A program made the position numbers and the translations under genes. Below the pieces are notes generated by a model. It was not told the origin of the DNA. It did no database searches and saw only the letters and a program-made list of their open reading frames with translations. Below, piece after piece: positions 9,588-19,600 of a DNA stretch of 64,000 nt (within the stretch, counting starts at the first letter, position 1; each line of letters begins with the position of its first letter). The stretch covers positions 62,001-126,000 of the forward strand of contig NZ_CAMUES010000002.1 of NCBI RefSeq assembly GCF_947087965.1, written 5' to 3'. This stretch comes from an uncultured Mobiluncus sp. (lineage in GTDB: Bacteria > Actinomycetota > Actinomycetes > Actinomycetales > Actinomycetaceae).

Positions 9588-10727
9588 GTGAAACCACCTC
9601 CCCGTCCCACCCTTGGGAAGTCCACAGAGAGCCACGACACCGGTCGGGGGCGACACCGCCGACCCGTAGTCGACCCCAAAAGCGTTGACCTCGACAAGGA
9701 CTCTCCGCACCGCCCTCGTGACCGTGCCGCTGCGACTGATACGGCGAACTCCGAAACGAGTCAACAGAAAACGAAATCGAAAAAGTTGACCCCGGCTCAA
9801 CTCGATAAACAGGAACGTGACGAAAAGAAGGCCATCAAGAAAACCCAGAAGCGGGCTGCGAAAGCAAACCGGGAGGCGGTGAAAGCGGCCCAAAAGGTTT
9901 CTCAGCGCAAACACCATCCCAAGACGTCCCCCGCTGACGGTTCGCGCTACGAGGCGAGTTCCCCTTGGGATTCGCTGCGGGTGGCAAGCGTAGACAATAC
10001 GCTGCTGGACCGGTTGGAGGAACAGGAGTTCATTCGCCGCCATCGACTGCGACTGCGGATTTCCAGTCTGATTGGGGTATTGGCGGGAGTCCTCATCGTT
10101 TTGTACGTCGTGTTTTTTTCACCGCTGTTCACCTACCAACTCGCACAGTGCCATGTCACGGGCGCGCGGAACGTAGACATTAAACAGGTTTGCCAAGCCA
10201 CTCAGAGCTTCGAGGGGCGCTCTATCACCAGTTTGGCTACGGCGGGAGTAGCGAAGACGGTGCTGCAGGAAGTCAGTGCCCTAAAGGATGCACAAGTCAA
10301 GCCCGCGTGGCCGCACGGGTTAGAGATTCACGTGGTGGAGCGCGTTCCGGTAGCCACCGTACGGCAAAACGGCAAAGTTGTGGGGGTGGACCGGTCCGGA
10401 GTGATTCTGGAGATTGCCCCTGGTGACGTGGCGGGGCTGCCGCAGCTGGATGTTGACATGGAGAAGCTGGGCGGGCAAACCCGCAAGCTGGTTGATGCGG
10501 CCTTGATTGCTTTTGGGGATATGCCTGAGGATTTGCGCTCCATGATTGCTTCGGTGACTTCCGACGACCCGGCTCAGTTGCAGTTTAAACTGCGTGACGG
10601 CCGAGCCCTGGTGTGGGGCAATGCGCGTGACTCGGTAGAAAAAGCCCAGGTAGCTAAACTTTTGTTTACGGTACAGGGTGTGAAAGTTGTGGACGTATCC
10701 AACCCGGAGCGTCCCTCGACCCGCTAA
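9588..10727 (+). CDS. ftsQ: cell division protein FtsQ/DivIB
   Basis: Bitopic division protein that links early and late divisome components through an extracellular POTRA domain. 379 residues from GTG 9588, two bases after murC. Residues 1 to about 155 form an unusually long, hydrophilic and strongly basic cytoplasmic region (many KK, KR and Q runs). One membrane segment lies near 157-178 (LIGVLAGVLIVLYVVFF), followed by a POTRA-like domain and the FtsQ domain with VVERVPVATVR and a GVDRSGV turn. This is the last dcw gene in the window: a convergent serB follows at 46 bases instead of ftsZ. The N-terminal region has low sequence conservation, so the call rests on the TM-POTRA part and position. 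Confidence 0.9.
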   Translation: MKPPPRPTLGKSTESHDTGRGRHRRPVVDPKSVDLDKDSPHRPRDRAAATDTANSETSQQKTKSKKLTPAQLDKQERDEKKAIKKTQKRAAKANREAVKAAQKVSQRKHHPKTSPADGSRYEASSPWDSLRVASVDNTLLDRLEEQEFIRRHRLRLRISSLIGVLAGVLIVLYVVFFSPLFTYQLAQCHVTGARNVDIKQVCQATQSFEGRSITSLATAGVAKTVLQEVSALKDAQVKPAWPHGLEIHVVERVPVATVRQNGKVVGVDRSGVILEIAPGDVAGLPQLDVDMEKLGGQTRKLVDAALIAFGDMPEDLRSMIASVTSDDPAQLQFKLRDGRALVWGNARDSVEKAQVAKLLFTVQGVKVVDVSNPERPSTR

Positions 10728-10773
10728 GCGCAAACGCGGGCTTTTGCCGGGTGAACAGCGTTCGCGATGGTCA

Positions 10774-11694
10774 TCAGTCCGGGAGGGTGAGCGCGGAGAG
10801 CGCCGCCAAGTTGGGCCACGAGAGGCGCACATCGGCAGCGGCTTGCAAGGCAGGCTTTGCCAGGTAGGCGACTCCCAATCCGGCGGCGCGCACCATTTTC
10901 AGGTCGTTGGCGCCGTCTCCCATCGCCACGCAGCTCTCCACGCTGATTCCGAGTTCGGAGGCCCAAGAACGCAGGCAGGTTTCCTTAGTTTCAGCGGTGA
11001 CGATATCGCCCTCAGGCTCGCCGGTCAGCTGGCCGTTGGCCACCTCGAAACTGTTTGCCTTGACGAAATCCAGCCCAATTTCCGCCGCGTGCGGCGCTAC
11101 CAGTTCCCTGAATCCGCCGGAAACTACCCCGACCTTTACGCCGCGGCGATGAAAAGCCGATACCATCTGTGCCGCTCCCGGGGAAAAGTGGTAGTCCTGG
11201 CGCACCTGGTCCAAAACACTGGCCGGAAGGCCCCGCAAGGTTCCCATGCGTCGCCGCAGGGATTGGGCAAAATCGAGTTCCCCACGCATGGCGGCAGCGG
11301 TGATGGCGGCGACTTCCTCCTGCGTACCGGCGTGAGCAGCTACCAGGTCGATGCCTTCCCCGGTAAACAGGGTGGAGTCCCCGTCCAAAACCACCAGAGC
11401 GGGACCGTGCTGGGCCATTGCCCCTGCCGTTATCGCCACAGCCAGGCCCTCTGAGTCAAGATCATGCTCCAAAGCGCGAGTCCACGCGGCTCTCTGTTCG
11501 CGAGTCGTGGGGGGTGACGCGGGAACAAACAGCGACACTCGGTCTAGCCCCTCTGCGGAGGACCGGGTGGGGGACGCGGAGGTATTCAGTCCGGTAGCAC
11601 GAATAACCGCGGATTGAAACGATTCAGGCGTTAAGTCCGCAGAATTTCCCTCCCATACGCAGGAAAAGCGCAGGGGTAGCGAAGTTTCTGTCAT
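10774..11694 (-). CDS. serB: phosphoserine phosphatase SerB
   Basis: HAD-family phosphatase that dephosphorylates phosphoserine in serine biosynthesis. 306 residues. The N-terminal ~95 residues resemble the poorly conserved regulatory region seen ahead of the phosphatase domain in longer SerB proteins. The catalytic domain starts with the DxDxT motif in LVVLDGDSTLF; the following cap helix keeps the SerB-type acidic and Arg residues (SLRRRMGTLRGLP), motif II is VVSGGF, and motif III/IV is VAMGDGANDLKMV. The start is three bases past the glgC stop on the same strand, so the two may be co-transcribed. It runs convergent to ftsQ. Confidence 0.9.
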   Translation of the reverse strand: MTETSLPLRFSCVWEGNSADLTPESFQSAVIRATGLNTSASPTRSSAEGLDRVSLFVPASPPTTREQRAAWTRALEHDLDSEGLAVAITAGAMAQHGPALVVLDGDSTLFTGEGIDLVAAHAGTQEEVAAITAAAMRGELDFAQSLRRRMGTLRGLPASVLDQVRQDYHFSPGAAQMVSAFHRRGVKVGVVSGGFRELVAPHAAEIGLDFVKANSFEVANGQLTGEPEGDIVTAETKETCLRSWASELGISVESCVAMGDGANDLKMVRAAGLGVAYLAKPALQAAADVRLSWPNLAALSALTLPD

Positions 11695-11697
11695 GGT

Positions 11698-12936
11698 CTA
11701 GTGTTCGACGCGGGTGTCCTTGGGGACGACAGTAATCCCGGAATCGGTCACCAGGAAACCGCGCGCCCGGTCTTGTTCAAGGTCGACGCCGATGGTAACG
11801 CCCTCGCCAACGTAAACGTTCTTGTCCAAGATGGCACGGTCGACTCTCGCGTGCCGTGCCAGCACCACGCCGTTCATCAAGACTGAGTCCGTCACTTCGG
11901 ACCAGGAGTTCAGGCGAACTCCCGGAGAGAGAATCGAGTGGACACAACGCGCTCCGGAAATAATCGTGCCGCTGGAAACAAAAGAGTCGATGGCGTGACC
12001 CATGCGGGAATCATCACCGTAGACGAACTTCGCGGGGGGTAGCTCGCCGTCCACAGTCGTCATAATCGGCCACTTCGGGTTGTATAGGTTAAAGACGGGG
12101 TGGACCGCGATGAGATCCATGGAGGCCTCGTAGTAGGCGTCAAGAGTACCGACGTCACGCCAGTAATCCCGGTCCCGTTCGGTCGAGCCGGGGATGTCAT
12201 TGCGGATAAAGTCGTAGCAGTGAGCTTCCCCGCGGGACACGAAATAGGGCACGATATCCCCGCCCATATCGTGATTTGAATCGTCATTTTGGGAGTCTAG
12301 CTGCAATGCCTCGAGCAGGGCATCAGTATTGAACACGTAGTTGCCCATCGATGCCAGTATCTGATCCGGAGCATCTGGCAGTCCGACCGCATCTTGAGGC
12401 TTTTCCCGGAAAGCTGCGATTTTACCCGATGCGTCCGCTTCAATGACTCCGAACGAAGAAGCCAAGCTGAGCGGCTGACGGATTCCAGCCACGGTAGCGG
12501 GCAGACCGGACGCGATGTGTTCGTTCACCATCTGCGAAAAGTCCATCCGATAAATATTGTCCGCTCCGATAATCAGCACGTAGTCGGGGCGCTCATCACT
12601 GATGATGTTCTCAGATTGGAAAATCGCGTCCGCCGAACCCATGTACCAGTGCTTTCCGGTGCGTTGCTGAGCCGGAACCGGTGCCACGTAGTTGCCCAGA
12701 ATGTTCGACATATGCCACGCTGTGGCGATGTGTCGGTCCAGAGAATGGGACTTGTATTGAGTTAGGACGATGACCCGGTGATAACCGGAGTTCACCACGT
12801 TAGACAGCGCGAAGTCAATGAGCCGGTAGTGCCCTCCGAAAGGCACGGCGGGCTTGGCGCGGTCTTCAGTTAAAGGCATCAGGCGTTTGCCTTCGCCACC
12901 AGCGAGAATAATTGTCAAAACATTTGGTTTAGCCAC
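11698..12936 (-). CDS. glgC: glucose-1-phosphate adenylyltransferase GlgC
   Basis: Makes ADP-glucose from ATP and glucose-1-phosphate for glycogen and maltose-1-phosphate synthesis. 412 residues, the normal length for actinobacterial GlgC. The N-terminal nucleotidyltransferase motif is ILAGGEGKRLMPLTEDRAKPA, followed by FGGHYRLIDFALSN, the substrate loop GSADAIFQ, and IIGADNIYRMD. The C terminus forms the left-handed beta-helix regulatory domain with hexapeptide-like turns. It is divergent from glgA across 167 bases, the same arrangement as Rv1213/Rv1212c in Mycobacterium tuberculosis (known order). Confidence 0.95.
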   Translation of the reverse strand: MAKPNVLTIILAGGEGKRLMPLTEDRAKPAVPFGGHYRLIDFALSNVVNSGYHRVIVLTQYKSHSLDRHIATAWHMSNILGNYVAPVPAQQRTGKHWYMGSADAIFQSENIISDERPDYVLIIGADNIYRMDFSQMVNEHIASGLPATVAGIRQPLSLASSFGVIEADASGKIAAFREKPQDAVGLPDAPDQILASMGNYVFNTDALLEALQLDSQNDDSNHDMGGDIVPYFVSRGEAHCYDFIRNDIPGSTERDRDYWRDVGTLDAYYEASMDLIAVHPVFNLYNPKWPIMTTVDGELPPAKFVYGDDSRMGHAIDSFVSSGTIISGARCVHSILSPGVRLNSWSEVTDSVLMNGVVLARHARVDRAILDKNVYVGEGVTIGVDLEQDRARGFLVTDSGITVVPKDTRVEH

Positions 12937-13103
12937 GTATTAACCCTAAAAGATTTTTTAGCTTTTGTGGGGCTTTTGGGGCATCTTTTACCAGCAAATG
13001 GGATAAGTTAGAAGTGCAGTCGCGGTTCGCTGGCCAGGAATTTTCCGGGAGCGTTACGAACCGGGTTGTCCAGGGTCCATTATTGTGTCGAAGCGAGGTT
13101 ACC
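12937..13103. promoter_or_regulatory. shared divergent control region of glgC and glgA/glgM
   Basis: This 167-base gap separates two divergently transcribed genes whose products act one after the other on ADP-glucose, so both promoters must lie here or inside the neighbouring genes. It is AT-rich next to glgC (AAAAGATTTTTTAGC around 12950) and holds GGGATAAGTT near 13000, a possible -10-like element for glgA. AAGCGAGG at 13091-13098 is the presumed ribosome binding site for glgA. No clear operator was found. Confidence 0.5.
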
Positions 13104-14333
13104 ATGCGTGTTGATTTGATGAGTCGGGAATACCCTCCGAAAGTTTATGGGGGTGCTGGGGTTCACGTCACTGAACTTGCTAAGGTTTTGCGTCAGCGGG
13201 CAGAAGTCAGGGTGCACTGTTTTGAGGGTCCGCGCGCCGCGGGTACGGAAGGTGGGGAACCGGGGGTCACCGGGTATGACTATCTGGAGGGACTGGCTGA
13301 CGCCAATGCTGCCATCCGCACTTTGGGCGTGGACTTGGAGTTCGTGGCTGGTGCAGCCGGCGCTGACGTGGTGCATTCCCACACCTGGTACGCGAATATG
13401 GGCGGGCATTGGGCTTCCCTGATGTATGACATTCCGCATGTGATTTCCGCGCATTCCCTGGAGCCCTTGCGTCCGTGGAAAGCTGAACAGCTCGGCGGGG
13501 GATATCGGATTTCGTCCTGGGCGGAAAAAACCGCTTACGAAGCCGCGGACGCCATCGTGGCGGTGTCCCGCGCTATGAAAGACGACATTCTGCGTTGCTA
13601 TCCCACAATCGAACCCGACCGCGTCCACGTCATCCACAACGGCATCGACCTGGCAACCTGGGATTTCTCCAATATCACCCCTGAATTCCGCAGCCAGGTC
13701 TGGGCTGACTACGGACTGACGGAAGGGGCACCCACGATAGCTTTCGTCGGGCGCATTACCCGGCAAAAGGGCCTGCCCTACCTGCTGCGCGCCCTACGCG
13801 ACGTACCTCGTGACGCCCAAATCGTCTTGTGTGCGGGGGCACCCGACACCCCAGAGATAATGGCGGAAGTCGAAAGTCTGGTGCGCGAACTGCAGCAGGA
13901 ACGTCCGGGAGTGGTGTGGATTGCGGATATGTTGGATCGCGCCCACATGATTGCCCTGTTGACCGGCTCGACCCTGTTTGTGACCCCCTCGATTTACGAG
14001 CCGCTGGGAATCGTGAACCTAGAGGCAATGGCTTGCGGCTTGCCCGTAGTCGCCACCGACACCGGAGGTATTCCCGACGTGGTCGTCGATGGAGAAACCG
14101 GCTTTTTGGTGCCCATTGAACAGGTCAATGATGGTACTGGTAAGCCCCTGCGTCCCGAAGAGTTCGAGCAGGCGATGGCCAAGCGGATCACCGATATGCT
14201 GGCAGACCCGTCTCGGGCTCAGGCGATGGGCGAGGCCGGTCGCAAACGTGCCCAAGAACACTTCACCTGGGAGGCCATTGGGGATAAAACCGTGGCGCTG
14301 TACGAAAAAGTCATCGCTCAGCGTCACAATTAA
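13104..14333 (+). CDS. glgA: GT4 glycogen/maltose-1-phosphate synthase (GlgA/GlgM type)
   Basis: Retaining GT4 glucosyltransferase using ADP-glucose. The N terminus RVDLMSREYPPKVYGGAGVH closely follows the actinobacterial enzyme Rv1212c, which in mycobacteria makes maltose-1-phosphate from ADP-glucose and glucose-1-phosphate (GlgM) and not a long glucan; which reaction applies here is not decided by sequence alone. The start is ATG 13104; codons upstream to 13014 are open but unlike the family. 409 residues. Visible motifs: HSHTWYANMGG, ISAHSLEPLRPWK, HNGIDL, FVGRITRQKGLPYL, and the C-terminal E-x7-E element PSIYEPLGIVNLEAMACGLP. It is divergent from glgC. Confidence 0.93.
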   Translation: MRVDLMSREYPPKVYGGAGVHVTELAKVLRQRAEVRVHCFEGPRAAGTEGGEPGVTGYDYLEGLADANAAIRTLGVDLEFVAGAAGADVVHSHTWYANMGGHWASLMYDIPHVISAHSLEPLRPWKAEQLGGGYRISSWAEKTAYEAADAIVAVSRAMKDDILRCYPTIEPDRVHVIHNGIDLATWDFSNITPEFRSQVWADYGLTEGAPTIAFVGRITRQKGLPYLLRALRDVPRDAQIVLCAGAPDTPEIMAEVESLVRELQQERPGVVWIADMLDRAHMIALLTGSTLFVTPSIYEPLGIVNLEAMACGLPVVATDTGGIPDVVVDGETGFLVPIEQVNDGTGKPLRPEEFEQAMAKRITDMLADPSRAQAMGEAGRKRAQEHFTWEAIGDKTVALYEKVIAQRHN

Positions 14334-14367
14334 CCCAAAGCTCCCCCCTCGGATAGGAAAGAACAGT

Positions 14368-15156
14368 ATGACTTTGGTCGCCCGGTGTGACAACGTTGAA
14401 TTGTGGCGCAATCACACCTCCATCTTGCAGGGCCTCAATTGGCAGATTCACCTGGGACAGCATTGGGTGGTGCTGGGGCCTAACGGGGCGGGAAAAACCA
14501 CGCTGGTTGATATGCTGGCGGGACGCATTTACCCCTCGCGCGGACGGGTCGAAGTTTTGGACGAAGTTTTGGGGAAAACCGAAATCGCCGAGATTCGTCA
14601 GCGGGTGGGCTATGCCTCCCCAGCCCTGGCAGCGCAGATTCCTCCGCAGGAAACCGTGGAAAAGGCCGTGCTGTCCTCCATTTGGGGGGTGACCGCATCC
14701 TGGCGGGAGAGCTACGAACCGGTTGACCTGCAGCGCGCCCAAGCCCTGATGGGCATGTTTGAAGTGGCTGACCTGAAAGACCGCGAGTTCGCCACCTTGA
14801 GCCAGGGCGAAAAACAGCGCGTTTTGGTGGCGCGGGCCCTGATGATTGACCCAGAGATGCTGATTTTGGACGAACCGGCCGCCGCCCTGGATTTGGGCGG
14901 GCGCGAACTGTTGCTGAGCGGCCTGGCGGAATTGGCGCGCGACCCGAAAAGTCCGGTTATGGTCATGGTTACGCATCACCTGGAAGAGATTCCCCCGGGA
15001 TTTACCCATGCGCTGGCCCTCAAGGAAGGCCGCGTGTTCGCCTCCGGACCGCTCGAAAACGTGCTGACCAGCGCGACTTTGAGTGCTATGTACGGCTTGA
15101 ACCTTGAGATAACCCACACGGAACAGGGCCGTTACTCCGCCAGAATGAAACTTTAG
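14368..15156 (+). CDS. stand-alone ABC transporter ATP-binding protein
   Basis: Cytoplasmic ABC ATPase of 262 residues, partner and substrate unknown. The frame is open upstream into glgA, but ATG 14368 follows AGGAAAG by six bases and begins the conserved fold. Walker A is VLGPNGAGKTTL, the signature is TLSQGEKQRVLVA, Walker B is EMLILDEPAAALDLGG, and the H-loop is VTHHLEEI. The sequence resembles the ModF-like single-domain group of ABC ATPases. No permease or binding protein is adjacent: glgA lies 34 bases upstream and glnA2 57 bases downstream. It could be a soluble ABC protein or serve a permease coded elsewhere. Confidence 0.88.
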   Translation: MTLVARCDNVELWRNHTSILQGLNWQIHLGQHWVVLGPNGAGKTTLVDMLAGRIYPSRGRVEVLDEVLGKTEIAEIRQRVGYASPALAAQIPPQETVEKAVLSSIWGVTASWRESYEPVDLQRAQALMGMFEVADLKDREFATLSQGEKQRVLVARALMIDPEMLILDEPAAALDLGGRELLLSGLAELARDPKSPVMVMVTHHLEEIPPGFTHALALKEGRVFASGPLENVLTSATLSAMYGLNLEITHTEQGRYSARMKL

Positions 15157-15213
15157 ACCAGGAACTGTGAGCCTCCGGAAAACCGCCGGAACGGACTATG
15201 GAAGGGAGACATC

Positions 15214-16557
15214 GTGGATTCTCGTCAAGAAGACGTGATTCGCCAGGTGGGGGAACGTGACGTCAAGTATGTGCGGCTCATGTTCACCGATGTGTTGGGC
15301 GTATTGAAATCTGTCACGATTGCGCCGGTCGAACTGGAACGAGCCTTTACGGAAGGGGTGGCTTTCGACGGTTCCTCCGTGGAAGGCTTCACCCGCGTGG
15401 CGGAATCGGATATGCTGCTTTTTCCCGATGCTCAGACGTTCCAGATTTTGCCCCAGCTTGCCGACATTTCGCAGGACACTATTGGGCGGATGTTCTGTGA
15501 CGTGTACAACCCGGACGGGACCCGCTCGCATTCCGACCCGCGCTACGTGCTGGAACGCACCATGAAACGGGCCCAATCACTGGGCTTCGTACCTTATGCA
15601 CACCCCGAAATCGAATTTTACCTGTTCAAACAGCCCGGCAGTCTGGAGGAGCGCCTGCGCCCGGTGGACCAGGGCGGTTACTTCGATCACGTTTCGGCAG
15701 GTCCGGGCAACACCTTTCGTCGGTGGGCGGTGCGGATGCTGGAAGAGTACGGTATTTCGGTCGAGTTTTCCCATCACGAGGGGGGTCCCGGACAAAACGA
15801 AATCGACTTGCGTTCCGTAGACGCTCTGTCTTGTGCGGATAATTTGGTGACCACGCGTGAAGCGGTAGAGGACCTGGCAGAAGTCAAAGGACTGCTGGCG
15901 ACGTTTATGCCGAAACCGGATATTGATTTTCCCGGTAACGGGATGCACGTGCATTTTTCGTTGTGGGAGGGCGACCAAAACGCGTTCTATGATCCCGCTG
16001 CGGCTGACCACCTGTCCATTGTGGGTCGCCAGTTTACCGCCGGTTTGTTGCACTACGCCAAGGAAATCTCGGCTATCGTCAATCAGCACGTGAACTCGTA
16101 TAAGCGACTGTGGGGTGGGGATGAGGCGCCAGCTTTCGTCTGCTGGGGTCACCATAATCCTTCCGCTCTGATACGCGTGGCGGATCACAAGCCGGGTCTG
16201 CACACTTACACCAGGGTCGAGTACCGGGCTCCTGACCCCGCGATGAACCCATACCTGGGGTTTGCCCTGATTATCGAGGCGGGCCTGAAAGGGATTGAAC
16301 AGCGCCTGGAACTGCCCGAAGAAGCCGAAGACAACGTGTGGGAGATGAGCGATGCGGAACGGAAAGCCTACGGCATCGAGACTCTGCCACGCTCTTTGGA
16401 GGACGCGATTCGCTATCTGCAAGATTCCGAGCTGGTGCCGGCGGTTCTGGGTGAAGAAGTCTTCGATTACGTTTTGCGCACGCGGCTGGCGGAATGGACC
16501 GAGTACCGCCATCAGGTGACGGAACAAGAGAAGCGCTTGTTGCTGCATCTGCATTAG
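15214..16557 (+). CDS. glnA2: type I glutamine synthetase, GlnA2 class
   Basis: Glutamine synthetase fold (glutamate + NH3 + ATP to glutamine); actinobacterial GlnA2 members are the short, non-adenylylated class and some have other amine substrates. 447 residues from GTG 15214, with AAGGGAG at 15202-15208. The beta-grasp domain has FTDVLGVLKSV and VAFDGSSVEGF; catalytic-domain motifs include HPEIEFYLF, EFSHHEGGPGQNEID, ATFMPKPDIDFPGNGMHVH and VEYRAPDPAMNPYL. At the position of the adenylylated Tyr it reads EDNVWEMSDAE, with Trp and no Tyr. glnE follows at 62 bases, as with M. tuberculosis Rv2222c-Rv2221c. A second synthetase, glnA1, lies at 57-58 kb. Confidence 0.93.
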   Translation: MDSRQEDVIRQVGERDVKYVRLMFTDVLGVLKSVTIAPVELERAFTEGVAFDGSSVEGFTRVAESDMLLFPDAQTFQILPQLADISQDTIGRMFCDVYNPDGTRSHSDPRYVLERTMKRAQSLGFVPYAHPEIEFYLFKQPGSLEERLRPVDQGGYFDHVSAGPGNTFRRWAVRMLEEYGISVEFSHHEGGPGQNEIDLRSVDALSCADNLVTTREAVEDLAEVKGLLATFMPKPDIDFPGNGMHVHFSLWEGDQNAFYDPAAADHLSIVGRQFTAGLLHYAKEISAIVNQHVNSYKRLWGGDEAPAFVCWGHHNPSALIRVADHKPGLHTYTRVEYRAPDPAMNPYLGFALIIEAGLKGIEQRLELPEEAEDNVWEMSDAERKAYGIETLPRSLEDAIRYLQDSELVPAVLGEEVFDYVLRTRLAEWTEYRHQVTEQEKRLLLHLH

Positions 16558-16619
16558 TCAATGCCAAAAGTTCCTCGCCTCGGTGAGCGGCGGGGGCTGC
16601 GGTGCTGAAAGGGTAAAGA

Positions 16620-19600
16620 ATGGCTCGAGAGTATTCCGAAACGGTGGCACTGCTGACCTCCGGGGTGGAAGATGTCGGGCGCGCCAAAACCCTGCTGACC
16701 GCCATTATGCAGGCAGCCCCCCAGATTGATATCCCGAAACTCATCGAGAATCTGGGTCAGACCGCGGACCCCGACCAGGTGCTGCTGAGCCTGGACCGAA
16801 TCTTTTCTGAGGACGTCCGTCACCCCTCGGGCATTACCGCGACGCTGAGTGCCCGCCAAATCGGAAACCGCACGCTGCGCCTCCTGGGTGCCTCCGAATT
16901 TTTTGCCAGCTACCTGGTGACCCACCCGGCGGCCCTTGCGCCTCTGGAACAGCAGCCCGAACCGGAAACTTACCTCTCACGGCTACTGAACGCGGTGGGA
17001 GCAAAGAACCTGGGAAGCGCCGAAAACCCCTGCTGGGTCGCTGACCCGCAAGCCCACGACCTGGAGCTACGCCGGGTTTACTACGCGCTGCTGGCGCAGC
17101 TGGCGGCCGAGGACCTGTCTCACGCGGGAACGGCGGCCAAAGCCGAATTTCAAGCGACCTCCCGGCGCATTAGCGACCTGGTCGACGCGGCTTTGGAGGC
17201 CGGTTTGGCGCTGGCACGCCGCGACCACGACCCGGAGGGCCAGATTGCTTTCACCGTGGTGGCGATGGGGAAAACCGGGGCGCGGGAACTGAACTATATT
17301 TCTGACGTTGATGTTATCTACGTGGGACAAGCCCGGGACGGCGCCGACCTGGATAGCGCCGAGGCAAATCGGCGTGCCACCGCTATCGCTCAGGCGCTCG
17401 GTTCCTATTGCTCCGCGACCGGCCCGGAACCGGCACTGTGGGTGCTGGACACCGCGTTGCGTCCCGAGGGCAAGGACGGCGCCCTGGTTCGTACTTTGGA
17501 GTCTCACCTGGACTATTACCAGCGTTGGGCGAAAACTTGGGAGTTCCAGGCGCTGCTGAAGGCGCGTCCGGCCGCGGGGGACCGTGAACTCGGCGCCAGC
17601 TACTTGAGCACCATACGTCCTTTTGTGTGGTCCGCGGTGGAACGCGAAGGCTTCGTGGAAGATACGCGTGCTATGCGCCGACGGGTGGAAAAACTGTTGG
17701 ATCCAAAGAAAGCCGGACGCGAAATCAAGCTCGGTGCCGGGGGGCTGCGTGACGTGGAGTTTACCGTGCAGCTGCTGCAGCTGGTACACGGCCGGGTCGA
17801 TGAGAGTCTGCGGGTACGCGCGACCCTGGACGCTTTGCAAGCCCTCATTGCTGGAGGCTACATCGGCCGCGAGCAAGGCGAGGAAATGGCGGACTATTAC
17901 CGTTTCTTGCGTGTCATTGAGCATCGCACCCAGCTGGATCGGATGCGCCGCACCCACCTGTTTCCCCAGGATGCCCAGCTGCGCAGAGTCGCGCGTTCCA
18001 TTGACGTGACCCGGTTTTCTGAGGGGGCGAAACTGACCCAGGCTTGGCAGGAGGTGCGGCAAAAGGTTCGGGGGTTGCACGAGGAAATCTATTACCGCCC
18101 GCTGCTGCCTGCCATGGCGAAACTATCGGCGGGGGTGGCCGCCTTGGATGGTGCCGCTGCGCAGTCCCGACTGCAAGCTATTGGATACCGCGATCCGAAA
18201 CGAGCCTTGGAACACATCGAGGCTTTGACCAGCGGGGTGAGTCGGCGGGCGGCGATTCAACGCCAGCTGTTGCCGGTGTTGCTGGATTGGCTGGCCGATG
18301 GGGTGGATCCGGACGGCGGTTTGTTGGCTTTCAGGCAAGTATCTGACGCCTTGGGGGACACACATTGGTATCTGGGTTTGCTGCGCGATTCGGGTACGGC
18401 CGCCCGGAGTTTGACCCGGCTGCTGTCATCTTCGCCACTGGTGGCGGGGTTGTTGCCCGCTAATCCCGACGCTATTAAGTGGCTTGACGACGAAACGCAG
18501 TTACGCGGGCGGACTCGCGAGGAGCTGGAGCGCGAAATCCTGGCGTCTTTTGAGCGCCAGCCCGATTTGGACAAGCAAGCCGCGCGGCTGCGGGCAGTGC
18601 GGGGTCGGGAGCTGTTGCGGGCGGCTATGGTGGACGTGCTGCAGGGAATTGATCCGCTGCGAACCGCCCAGCGTTTGACCGATGTGGGTGAAGCGGTCCT
18701 CGCCGGGGCTCTCGATTTGGCGTTGCGAAAGCTCAACGCGCAACGACCTCCGGATGTCCCCGGTCACAAGGGCGGTGGGGAACCGCAGCCCTCGCAGGTT
18801 GCGCCTGCGACGCCCGCGACGCGCGCCCTGGCGTCCGGGGGGTATTATGCCGATTACTTAGTAGTGGGGATGGGTCGGTTTGGTGGCGGGGAATCCGGCT
18901 ATGCTTCGGACGCCGACGTGGTGTTTTACTATCGTCCGTGGCGAGAGCCAGGCAATCCGGCAGCAGGATATTTGCCCAACGCCCCGGTGGCGGAATCCCC
19001 GGCAGAGGGTACAGAGACCGACCCCGCGGCGTCAGAAATTCGCAAACGAGCCGCTGCGGAAGCGGCGAGCTTGGTTAATGCCGTCAGCTCAATCTTAACC
19101 GGAGCCCAAGCCGGGGCCTGGCGCGTCGACACTGATTTACGTCCCGAGGGTCGCTCCGGGCCGGTGTCCAAGGACTTGGGGTTGCTGGAGGATTATTATG
19201 CACGGTGGGCCAGCGCTTGGGAGCGTCAGGCTCTGCTGCGGGCTCGTCCCGTGGTGGGTTCGCCGACTTTGTGTTCAGATTTTGCCGAGATTGTGGATCC
19301 GGTACGGTTTGACACCCCGCCGGCGACAAAGGAGATAAAGGAAATCCGGCGGTTGAAAGCCCGCATGGAGGCCGAACGGATTGGCGGAGGCCAGGTCGCT
19401 GGTGCGGGCAAGACCGCGGCGGCGGTCCGCCACGTCAAGCTGGGCCCCGGGGGATTATCTGATGTGGAATGGTCGGTACAATTATTGCAGATGTGCCATG
19501 CTAGTGACGTGCCGGGATTGCGCTGTGTGTCTACCGGAGACGCCTTGCGCGCGGCTGTAAGCGCGGGGCTGATTTCCGCCCCGGACGCGGAAACGCTGCG

